Positions 1 through 9,126 of a DNA stretch of 19,438 bases are shown piece after piece (the stretch's first letter is position 1; each line of letters starts with the position of its first letter). Source of the stretch: Discostella pseudostelligera (lineage: Eukaryota > Bacillariophyta > Thalassiosirophyceae > Thalassiosirales > Thalassiosiraceae); NCBI GenBank assembly GCA_036940085.1, contig JALLBK010000799.1, forward strand, positions 1,652-21,089. The letters are read 5' to 3'. The notes beneath the pieces are model-generated. The model saw only the letters and a program-made list of their open reading frames with translations. It searched no databases and had not been told where the DNA came from. The translations under genes were made by a program, and so were the position numbers.

Positions 1-54
<54 letters not shown>
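1..54. repeat. GCAGGA hexamer microsatellite, 9 perfect units
   Basis: The window opens inside a perfect tandem array of the 6-bp word GCAGGA (9 units visible, the left end is cut by the window edge). A six-base unit keeps all frames open and would read as Gln-Glu, Ser-Arg/Ala-Gly or, on the other strand, Ser-Cys dipeptides. No flanking coding signal supports a protein, so I treat it as a simple repeat. Confidence 0.95.
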
Positions 55-197
55 TGGCGGATGCTTTTCTTCTTGCTGTTAGCTATTACTAGTGCTCATC
101 TTTAGCCATTCAGCCATCCTCAGCCACTATTCATGCTCATGCCAGGGCCCTCCTGGTGTTTCAGCTGTCTAGCTACCAGCTACCAACACTCAACCCA

Positions 198-231
198 CAT
201 CTTGGCCAAGGGCACATCATCTTGGCCAAGG
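198..231. repeat. 14-bp direct repeat pair
   Basis: CATCTTGGCCAAGG occurs twice (198-211 and 218-231) with a 20-bp period. It lies in AT/C-rich non-coding sequence that otherwise shows no gene. It is probably a local slippage duplication. Confidence 0.7.
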
Positions 232-542
232 CAATGGCCACACCAAGCAAAAGCCAATATCAAAGCCCACCTTGTTGCAACCAACAACCACTCAGCCATT
301 CTTCATTGCTCTTCCAACCAAGAACCTTTCACCTGTCTACTATTAGTAATACTGCCTAGTACTATGCTGGATGAAGAACATCAGCATCCTCTATCCTCTT
401 CCTCCTCATCAGGATTTGCTCAGAATGGGAAAGGAATGGAAATGGTCAATTGTGCAGAGCAGATGCCATTCTTAAGTCTTCCTTGGATAAGAAGATGTTG
501 AGGAATGAGTAGCAGGAGTGCCAGCAAGTTAAAGCAAAAGCA

Positions 543-577
543 CAAACAGCAAACAGCAAACAGCAAACAGCAAACAG
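543..577. repeat. CAAACAG heptamer array, 5 units
   Basis: Five perfect consecutive copies of CAAACAG. The array leads directly into the AGCAGG hexamer arrays that follow, making a compound microsatellite. Confidence 0.9.
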
Positions 578-594
578 TGGCAGGCAGAAGCAGA

Positions 595-648
<54 letters not shown>
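595..648. repeat. AGCAGG hexamer microsatellite, 9 perfect units
   Basis: Nine perfect AGCAGG units. It is the same hexamer, in another register, as the array at the start of the window. Read on the plus strand it gives a Ser-Arg run that mimics an SR-protein tail, but it comes only from the repeat unit. Confidence 0.95.
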
Positions 649-656
649 CATGACAG

Positions 657-696
<40 letters not shown>
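657..696. repeat. GCAGGA hexamer array, about 6.7 units
   Basis: Second block of the same hexamer, separated from the 595-648 block by CATGACAG and followed by interrupted copies to about 730. The frame shift between blocks turns an apparent Ser-Arg run into a Gln-Glu run. That supports drifting simple repeats rather than a selected protein. Confidence 0.9.
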
Positions 697-779
697 ACAC
701 AACAGGCAGGAGCAGACAGGCAGGAGCAGGAGAGGACAAGAAGATACTAGAGGATAGGGGTGTGATACTGAGGATAACA

Positions 780-2215
780 GGGATAAGGAGCAGCAAAATT
801 ACTAGAGGATAATCTTCTGAAGATTATGATGGTGATAAACAAGAGGTGGAGCACCAAGATGAGTAGGATGCTGAGTGAGCACTGATCATGCTTTAATTTG
901 TTGTGGTGTTTGGGGGACTTCAGGCAAAATAATCATGGTGGGGTAATAGTGCAGCAGCAACTGCAGGATGATGATGAGGAGGGAGGAGGGAGATGGAGAG
1001 GAGCAGCAAGAAGCAGCATGAAAACAAGTAGATGGGAGGCAGGAGGCAGGAGGCAGGAGGAGATGGGAGATGGCAGCAGCTTGAAATGCACAGTTTGGCA
1101 GCACCACTCCTCCTCAACAGGCAGGCTGAGGATAATGGATAATGGATGATGCTGAGTAGCAGTTGCTGAACCCCCAGCCTCAATGGAGCCAAAGGATGAT
1201 CATGCTGGATTCATCCTCTGAGGATTGAGGAGGAGGAAGAGTATCAGGTTGATCATGATTGTGACAAAGCGTATCAAGAGGAGGACAATGGTGGTGAAGG
1301 ACAATGATATGATGCAAAGGATGATGCCAAGGATCATGATGATGAAATGAAAACAAAGAAGCAGAGGATTGTAGCAGAGGATTGTCTGAAGCAAGAATGA
1401 GAATGAGCAATAAGAAGGAGAGCAGCAGTAGTCTGCTGAGGATGCTAGAGGATGCTAGATACAGCAGAGGATGCACTGTCTGTCATCAAAGTACTACCAC
1501 AGCCCATGATCAGACTTGCCATTTGAAAGAGGATCGTCCTCCTCACTTTTCATTGTATCCTCATTCTAAATTCTTAATTTCCAAGCAGAGTTGATTGTCA
1601 TTTCTTGGATTCTCTATCTAGTGCCCTCTACAGATATCAGCATGCATGTCGTCTGGGCTAGCAGAAATACACCAGTAACCAGTCATGTTGCTGAAGATAA
1701 TGCTGATCATAATAGCAATGAAATAGATATGCATCATGCATCAGGATATGGAACATTGTCAGGATCATGAGGAGGAGGAGCATTGATCATCATGATGCTG
1801 TGATTATAGTAATGATGAGGATCAGGGTGAAGATGGCAAGCAGGAGCAGTCAACAGGGGGAACTAGTGATGCTGCTGTTTGTGATGGTGATGAGAAGATT
1901 TATGACAAGGAAGTCCACCTAGTACTATGGTAATGGTGATGCGGAAGGTGCAGCTGCAGGAGGAGCAGGAAGAGAAGCAGGAACAGCGGTGATGCTGAGG
2001 CTAATGTTGACTTGATGCTGAGAAAGGCGAAGTTGAGGAGGAGCAGGGAGGGAGCAGGAGAATGGGGAACAGTGATGCTGAGGATGCTGATGGTGATAAG
2101 CAGTGATGATAAACAGCAGGAAGGACTCCTACGCTCCTTTGACAGTCATCATTTGCATGATGAAGGGGATATGCTGCAATATCAAGATGCACCCTTAGCC
2201 GAATTGATATCAAAA
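780..2215. repeat. degenerate purine-rich tract (GAGGAT / GATGCTGAG words); no gene seen
   Basis: About 1.4 kb whose plus strand is strongly enriched in A and G and full of imperfect words such as GAGGAT, GATGCTGAG, GATGATGATG and CAGGAGG. Examples are CTGAGGAT / CTAGAGGAT / CAGAGGAT around 1200-1475, and 3.7 copies of GGAGGCA at 1035-1060. Open frames here have biased, low-complexity composition with no recognisable domain. I read it as an aged satellite or microsatellite-derived region. An unannotated non-coding transcript cannot be excluded. 2216-2400, up to the end of the next gene, shows nothing I can identify. Confidence 0.6.
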
Positions 2216-2400
2216 TAATTTTCTCTGAGGTCTATCCAAACACCATGATTACCTATTAGTTTATGAGAGCTACTGCAATTAGCATATGCTCAACCAAAGC
2301 CTGCTGCTGCCATGCATGTTGATCGTCTTCTCCAGGAAAGAATCTGCTTTTGTGGGTCACCATGAACCATTTACGATTAAGGTATCTTTCTCGGCCATCA

Positions 2401-5400
2401 TTATTTCTTCCTCTGCTTTTTGCTACTCTTCGGTTGTTTGGAGACGGTAGATTTCTGCTCTTTGGCATCGGTTCTTCTCGGTAAACTTGTTATTATGACC
2501 GACACCTGTGAGCAAAGTTGTTTCATTCCAGCGCTATTGCAGTTGTCACCGACTGTTTTCACGGTGCTTTGCAGTGAAGAGAGCTCTGACTCTGTTAAGA
2601 TACCTTCCTCGTGAGACTTAAGATAATGAATGAACTGTTTCGTAGAGATCAAGACCTCGTCTCTATGCTTTGACTTTTGAAGGCTCGAGTCGCCTAGGGC
2701 ACTTTCGAACGCAGTAGCTATTTTACTGCAAACAGTTTTCATTACTCTTCTCGCATTGTCTGATATGCCCTCCTCTAATTTCGATACATCATGCTTATAA
2801 ATGGCGGACAGGAGCTTGATGGACTCACACTTCAAGAACGGAGAACGCGCACCGCCTGCTGCGGAAAGGAGAGGCTCAGTCAATATCAATGAAGCAAGAC
2901 TGCAGCAAAGGAAACACACAATCATTAGTGGAAGCAACATACGGAAACAAACCAATTAAACATGCCCTCATCATCACGTACCTAGGCATTCTTTTGATTA
3001 CATCATCGAATACACAAGAGTGGATCTTTGTTGCCTTTCGAGAACTCCAGTCATTGATGACACTAACGTATAATTCCTTCACCGATTGACTTTCTTCTAC
3101 ATTGGGGAAACATCTGACAGCTGTAATCAGTGCCACGCTGCAGCAGGAACAATGAGCTGCGTTCAAACTTCGTGTCATTTCTTCAACTATGGAAGTCGAC
3201 GCCTTCAATGCAAGCTCCTCCACATTTGAAGCATCGCTCGAGCGGTATTTGGAAAGCTTATTTTTCACCAATGCAGACAAACGATCAGCCAGCGCATTTT
3301 TCTCACTTAGTGACTTCATGGCATTCGCAGATGATGAGGATTGAATACCTTTCAAAAGGGCTTTGTAAGCGCGCAATATTGGCACAATAGATCCGAGCAC
3401 AGCCTCGATTGGAAGCCAACCACTTTTCAACACTGATGGCGCAAAAAGTATGTCGAGTAAACTAGCGCATCTCAATCTATTGCACAAAACGATACGTTCT
3501 CGTTCCGCCTGAGATGCCTTGCGAGCTTCTTGTTTCATCTTAATGAGGCGCGCCAGCGCCTTATCGGCTCCAGCATGATGTTCGAGTATATCAGTCTCCT
3601 CCATTTCAGCATCACTATCTTCCAACAGGAGCTTTTCGAGCTTCGTTGGATCAAGTTCGACATCGCCTCCGTCTTCATCGTCACTGCACTCGTCCGAATC
3701 ATCAGAGCCAGTTCCAATTGCATCGTCGATATTCACTCCAACTTCTGATGCATTAACAAAAACGGCACTTTCACCCAACTCATTCTCAGGCGAGCTACTG
3801 TCTGCCATCGATGTTTCATCTTCTTCGCGATCATCACCCATTGACTTCTCACCGCACACGGATTCAATCAAAACATTCATAACATCCTCATCAACTAAGC
3901 AATTGAATGATTTATTTTTCACATTCAGCTCTGTGGATGCTGAAATGATTCCCGACCATGCCAGCTTAATTGTTTCCCTAGTGAGTTTTGATGCCGAAGC
4001 TTGGATAGGATTTGTCTTCTCGAAGTCTTCTCCGCCCACCGGCGATGAGAGAATGTTCACGGCTAACCCAGCGAAGACTGCCAACGGATTTTCTTGTTCG
4101 CCATTCACCTCCAAGGATTTGCCGTCAATCATCCTATTGAACCCAACAACACAGTCAGACAAGTCTGAAATGTGTTCATGAACAGTTTGAATAACTTCCT
4201 CCGCCTCTTCGTCTTCATCTTCGTCATGCAGGTCTGGCGTACCGCAGCCATTAAGTTGAAGTTTAAGAGATATCATAAGCGAAGCGCAACTAGTCGCAAA
4301 AAGAGCTTTTGCACGTAGGAAGAAATCGTCACCAGAGCCATTGCAGTCCTTGATTAAAGACTTGTTCGTAATATTCTGGACTTGGTCCACATATTTCCTT
4401 GACTCCTCATTAGGATCATTTCCGTCGAAATCATTATTATTATCATCATCATTACAGTTCGCAGATCGGAATGGATACTGCTTGGCCCCACTTGTCTCAA
4501 GAAGCGAAAATGTGCCGTAAATCTCAGACAGTAGTCGGTAAATTGCTTCGGGTCGACTTGCTTTTCCATGGAACGACTTGCCCTCCGTTACTCCATGATT
4601 TTGCGCGTTGATGACTGATGTAATATCCGAAAGCAACGAGTAGAATCTTGCCGACAAAATGGCTCTAACATCGTAAGATACGGATTCAATTCCGTTCTCC
4701 TTTAAGATTTCTTTAATGCGCAGTCCCGACGAGAGTTCCTGTGGTGGGCTCATAGTAGCAGCCTTTGCCTTGTCTTTCTTTCTCTTCTTTGTAGAACCCT
4801 TTGTATCAAAGGAGGGGTCGACCAAACCTGAGCAATCGAAGAAGGCACCCGACATGAAAAATCTGACCACTCTTCGTGCAACATTAGCCGATGCTATGGT
4901 AAGGTCGCGTTTGGCCAAATTGTGCATGAGCTCAATATGAACTGTTGCGAGATGCAAACTCGTGGATGAGATAATCGATTCTTCCAGGAAAGATAGATAT
5001 TGGTACCACAGAGATTCACGGATGGTTTCATTTTCTTTGCTCAGTTCGTCACCGCCAGTTTCAAGCATCAAAAGGGAGCACACAGTATGAGTTTTTGTCT
5101 TCGAATCGAAACGAGGTTCTGATGAAAGGAATGACTTGGCAAAAGCCAATCGTCGGTCAGCACTATCCTCTTCACAACAATGATTGATCATGTCAGCAAG
5201 TGCAGTTAAGGTCAAAGGTTTGAGATAATGCTCCACACCACCCTTTTTCGATGCTTTCTTTCCCACTCCACCGCTGGCACAGAGCACATTCAGAAACACT
5301 GCTGATATTACCTCTGGACGAAGAACCTGGGCAATGTGAGACGATGGTGATATTTCACTTAGGGCGCATACAATTTGCAAAGCTAGCGATCGTCGTTCGT

Positions 5401-7020
5401 GTGTCGGGGTTGTATTGTTCTCTGCCTTCCCCAAGAGCAAGTCGACCACAACGTGCTGCATGATTTTGTCAACGATGGACAGGGATTCGTCATTTGCTCG
5501 TAGTCGCCGATGGCCGTTCGCCTCCCCTTCTTCAGTGAGATACATCCATAATGTATTCCAGACAATGTGACGTCGAGGATGGAGAACATTTGACGTCGAA
5601 GCGAGAGCTGCAGAGATCGATGGCAATGACTCTGCGGCAACGAGAGGATTGTCCAGCGGCGAATCGAGCTTCATGTTGACTTTACGCGGAGTTTGCAAAA
5701 AGAGTATAACTGCAATCATCTCAGGAGTTAATGACTGCAACCATTGCTTTTGATTTTCATTTGAATCGTCATAACGAAATAGTTTGGGTATGATAACGTT
5801 GTTCGTAACTTGCGCAATAAGGGTTGGATTGGACTCGGGATCAAGTGAAGACAATAACTCGATTATCGCATTGACCGATGGCTCCCTCATCCAATTCTTG
5901 TAATGATAAAGATCAATTAAGTCGTTGGTATAACCTTCAACAACCTGTATATGGTAGTGGAAGTAACGCAACATGTAGGATGAGTGACGATAAATTCCAG
6001 CAGCGGGAAAAAAGTAGTTACATGCAAGAGTTGGCAGAGATAAATGCAAAACGCTCAGACATCCAAGGAAGTTATTAACTGCCCCATGAGACTCAGCTCG
6101 ATCAGCTTGTACTGCAAACGTTTATGGGTAGATCATCAATCATCGCATATGCATGTGTACCTCTGCCAGACAATGCAACACAACCACCAGGGTAAACGCA
6201 CAGAACTCACCTCAAAGGGAAAATCATTCAACCCAAGGATTCCACTACGAACAACCGCAGAAACTCCAAATAGTCTACCAAACGCATGGTCACGTTCTTC
6301 AATACCCTTTACTTTTCCACCAAAGCCATGTTTTTTCTGTCCTTTGTCATTACTATTCGTCTTCACTTCGTTTGGAAGGAATTGAGTTGTCGATAGTAGT
6401 TTCAGACGAACAATCATGGCTTGATGAGTAACACCATCTTGGTTGAATTTTCCGGAATCCTCTTTCAACATCGTCTCCATAACACTACCATCTCCATCTC
6501 CACTCATCACTATAGAATGTGCCACGCGCAGAAAGGAAGACAGACAGGATGCAAATCCCTGTCGACTTGCTGCACGGCCGGTACATAGTCCATTCATCAA
6601 ACGAGTTAGTGCATACGCTGCATCCTTGTAATTGACACCTCCTTCTGATAAAAAACAGTGTTGGATCAAATCGCGTGCTGCAATGGAACGATCGTCGAGA
6701 GATTCTTCCGAAGAGAGTTGGTAGAAGGTATCCATGAATGGGAGAGTTGGTACCACCGTCGACTGCTGATGCTTCTTCTTCTCCTTCTTGGCTTTCTTGT
6801 TCTTTCCCTTCGTCATTTCATTGGCATCACCAACATCATGTTCTTCATCGCCATCGCCGCTGGTCTTATCGATAATGTCAGGAATATTGTCGCCGGATGC
6901 ATCCATTGGCACATCATCAGCGCCGCCGCCGCCTTCGTGAATACTCTCTTGATCGGTCACCTGATCTTCATCAGCATCAGGAGGTGGAGCCTCTACTTTC
7001 TTCTTTGCCTTGCGAGCCAT
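2401..7020 (-). CDS. MYBBP1A / DNA polymerase V (Pol5)-like nucleolar protein, 3 exons
   Basis: Exons: 7020-6211, 5944-2982 and 2899-2401 (stop TAA at 2403-2401), giving 1423 aa. Introns are 266 bp (GAG|GTGAGT...CAG) and 82 bp (TAG|GTACGT...CAG); both keep frame. Homology is to the MYBBP1A/Pol5 family (DNA_pol_phi), nucleolar proteins needed for rRNA synthesis and ribosome assembly and, despite the name, not proven replicative polymerases. Visible features: a Lys-rich, acidic N-terminus with a nuclear-localisation-like cluster near residues 71-84; the family start FMDTFYQLSS with YALTRLMNGLCTGRAASRQGF (residues ~95-155); GRLFGVSAVVRSG then the KNWMREPSV motif just after the first splice; an acidic stretch at ~1013-1032 before DPTKLEKLLLEDSD and ADKALARLIKMKQEAR; and a basic C-terminal tail (KSSKKQRKK). 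Length is close to animal MYBBP1A (about 1330). Start chosen at 7020: MARKAKKK opens the frame. Expected location: nucleolus (inference). Confidence 0.85.
5945..6210 (-). other. intron 1 of the Pol5-like gene (266 bp)
   Basis: Donor GAG|GTGAGTTC and acceptor ATATACAG|GTTGTTG on the minus strand, phase 0. Removing it joins ...FPFE to VVEGYTNDL, the order expected in the family. It is about three times longer than most other introns in the window. Confidence 0.8.
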
Positions 7021-7402
7021 GTTATCTCGTTTCTATGAGCAATGTTGTAATGGATGTCGGTCGAATCCACGTCCACTGCTAGCTGTGTTGATGGTTGATG
7101 GTATGATCGATGGTGGATTTAGGAGTATCTGCTTGTTGATGTTGGTGGTGTTCTTTTGTTTTTGGTGTTGGATCTCGGAATGCAATGAGTGGCGGAGATA
7201 TCCTCCACACCTCATGGCACCACGGACCACGGACAGAACATCCCCCAGGCCCCCGCCTGCGCGCCCCCCCCACCCACCCCCACAGCACCGCACTGCCACG
7301 TCACAACAGCCCACAACTCGACCGACGATGAATCAGCATGTAGCCATGGCGACGATCGATCACTCCAGCTCCATCTACTAGCACCACATTTCGTTATGTG
7401 AA
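7021..7402. promoter_or_regulatory. divergent intergenic region with a C-rich (minus-strand G-rich) tract
   Basis: 382 bp separate the starts of the Pol5-like gene (minus) and the 7403 gene (plus), so both promoters should lie here. The notable content is 7242-7281, with cytosine runs of 5, 5, 8, 3 and 5. On the minus strand this is a potential G-quadruplex, about 220-260 bp upstream of the Pol5-like ATG. I see no clear TATA box. Confidence 0.45.
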
Positions 7403-7810
7403 ATGGAGGTTGATTTGATCTATTGGTCCATTGCTTTCATTGCAATAGCATACCCAGTTTCTCGTTGTATACTCGCAAAAGGGAAGCTGCCGTCGAGCCG
7501 GTCTTCGGAGGCTGTTGATGTCATCGCCCGTGGCGGTGAGGAGGGTGGTGTAAGAGCCGCCACTATCAATATCTATGCCGAGACCAACCGCTTCCCTAAC
7601 CAAACCGCCACAACAATAAACAATGAAAGTGATAGGAGTAGACAAGATCAAACCAATATTATAGAGAACGACATAAAGGGGGGATGGAAATGCGCCTGTG
7701 AAACAGGTGGGATTGGTTTATTTCTGCCTCCGAGCATGTTGAAGTCGATGGGTGGCCCTGGTGCGGCATTACGGTTGGGCGCCGGAGGATGCTACCACAA
7801 GCAGATGTAA
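7403..7810 (+). CDS. small single-pass membrane protein, function unknown
   Basis: 135 aa, no intron needed. Residues ~5-24 (LIYWSIAFIAIAYPVSRCIL) form one hydrophobic segment at the N-terminus, either a membrane anchor or an uncleaved signal. The middle (residues ~25-95) is polar and probably disordered. The last ~40 residues look ordered, rich in Gly and Cys: KCACETGG, LPPSMLKSMGGPGAALRLG, then GCYHK. This C-terminal block reads like a conserved module, but I cannot assign it to a named family. The four cysteines could bind metal or form disulphides (speculative). The gene diverges from the Pol5-like gene. Start chosen because it is the first ATG and places the hydrophobic segment at the extreme N-terminus. 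Confidence 0.6.
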   Translation: MEVDLIYWSIAFIAIAYPVSRCILAKGKLPSSRSSEAVDVIARGGEEGGVRAATINIYAETNRFPNQTATTINNESDRSRQDQTNIIENDIKGGWKCACETGGIGLFLPPSMLKSMGGPGAALRLGAGGCYHKQM

Positions 7811-8439
7811 TTATTTTCTTTGATGGGAGAGCATATGAATATTGTGTCTATCGATGGTTACTGTCCAGCATCTGAACCGAGCAACACTATGCAAAATTGC
7901 GGAATTAGTTTACGCACTCTACATTTGTGAACAACCTACTGACAACTGACTGTAACAACTTGACGATCTGTCGATCGGAACGTAGGCTGCCGATGCTGTC
8001 ATTGCCGGCGAGGAATGTACGGGGTGCGATATTTTCAATGCTGTAGTATCGGTGGCGAAAATGCATCCACGATACTACAATATGCAATGAAAGCTCAATG
8101 GAGGGGGGAGAAGAAGTGAAGGAGGAACCGGGGGGGAGAGGGGTAGGAAATTACATCAGAGTATGATGAAGGCGATTTGAAGTCCTGGTGCTGCATTTCT
8201 GATAGATGCTACCATGGGATGCTACCGCAGGTGCTTCCACACTACACAAGCGATTGTAACCACTCTGGCGATATCACTGTTCATTCTCAACACAACGAAT
8301 TTGACGCAAGTATCCTACGATACGTTCCATAGCAATTTACAGACGAACCCACTCCCTACGCTTGTTGTGAGTGTCGATAAGAAATTCAAAGTCAGCTGTT
8401 AGGATTTTTGTAAAGTACAATTACCTAGCCAATTAAATT
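7811..8439. other. intergenic region; no convincing gene
   Basis: Between the 3' ends of the convergent 7403 and 8440 genes. It contains a stem-loop (8042-8079), a G-rich stretch at about 8101-8147 (GGGGGG, GGGGGGG and GGGG runs) and a partial echo of the 7403 gene's 3' end (8179-8230). A 62-codon open frame at 8214-8402 has one hydrophobic stretch but no recognisable domain and I do not call it. Confidence 0.5.
8042..8079. other. stem-loop: 13-bp inverted repeat
   Basis: TGTAGTATCGGTGG (8042-8055) and CCACGATACTACA (8067-8079) are reverse complements apart from one bulged G, with an 11-nt loop. This is long for chance. It could be a transcript 3'-end structure or a small-RNA-like hairpin. 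Confidence 0.7.
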
Positions 8440-8991
8440 TTATCGTTGAATCTCTAAGCAAGTCGTTGGTTTCTCCACACGCTTCCGCAAGTAATATTCC
8501 ATGAGCCTCTTCGCTCGTTCCCAATGCACTTCTCCCACAGTTATTCGAAGCTGTCGTGTAATCACATCGGCAAGAGGATTGTAGCCAGGAACGCCCTCTC
8601 GATTCCGTCGGGTACAGTCAGTAACAATTTTCTTGGCCTTGAGATGAAGACTTGGGTCATCGGAGTCCAAGCATTTCAGGATGATTTTAATAAATATGAG
8701 CAATCTCATTCGTTTGTTTGCATACATACTACTACGAACTTGGCTAGATTCAGGAATTCTCTGTCGCTTGGAGAGAGGATCGTGATTTCTTGGCGGAGAG
8801 TCAATTGCATGCCCAACGCTTCGTTGTATTGATGATGGCGAAGTAGCGGTTCTCGACGATTGTGTGTCAGGAGAAGCACTATCAAATGGAGAGTTATTAT
8901 GCGACAACGTAGATGACCCACCGATCGTATCTACACAATCACTGGTACCCTCACCCTTACTGACTACCGTTGCTTGCTCCGTCTCGGACAT
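8440..8991 (-). CDS. protein with disordered N-terminus and uncharacterised ~80-aa helical C-terminal domain
   Basis: Read from ATG at 8991 (context ACAACAATGTCC, purine at -3) it gives 183 aa. The same frame extends upstream to another ATG at 9126 (228 aa), but that start has a poor context and the extra 45 residues look like leader. The first ~90 residues are Ser/Thr/Pro-rich with a basic patch (SKRQR). The last ~80 form a dense block: NKRMRLLIFIKIILKCLD, DPSLHLKAKKIVTDCTRRNR, PGYNPLADVITRQLR, VGEVHWERAKRLMEYYLRKR. It looks like three or four amphipathic helices with conserved-looking Trp, Tyr and Cys. I have the impression that similar blocks occur at the ends of many diatom proteins, possibly nuclear ones, but I cannot name the family. 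Function unknown. Confidence 0.65.
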   Translation of the reverse strand: MSETEQATVVSKGEGTSDCVDTIGGSSTLSHNNSPFDSASPDTQSSRTATSPSSIQRSVGHAIDSPPRNHDPLSKRQRIPESSQVRSSMYANKRMRLLIFIKIILKCLDSDDPSLHLKAKKIVTDCTRRNREGVPGYNPLADVITRQLRITVGEVHWERAKRLMEYYLRKRVEKPTTCLEIQR

Positions 8992-9126
8992 TGTTGTAGG
9001 GCGGCGGCGAGGACGGGAACGCAAATAGTACGCGTGAAGAAGAATCATCGGTATCGATTTTTCGTCCCTTCCCACTGAATTAAACAATAGGTCACCTTGA
9101 TTATTTTGTTCGATATTCCTATTCAT

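Noticed and set aside
505..750. Open frame encoding a Ser-Arg-rich protein, like an SR splicing factor
   Set aside because: The whole signal is the AGCAGG hexamer; there is no RNA-recognition motif and the register changes between blocks.
446..796. Minus-strand frame rich in Cys-Ser dipeptides
   Set aside because: Reverse reading of the same hexamer arrays; composition is dictated by the repeat.
6136..6210. Read-through end of the first Pol5-like exon frame
   Set aside because: It lies after a clear GTGAGT donor, and the family motif resumes after the acceptor at 5944.
8214..8402. 62-codon ORF with a hydrophobic stretch
   Set aside because: Starts inside the decayed repeat of the 7403 gene and lacks any recognisable pattern.
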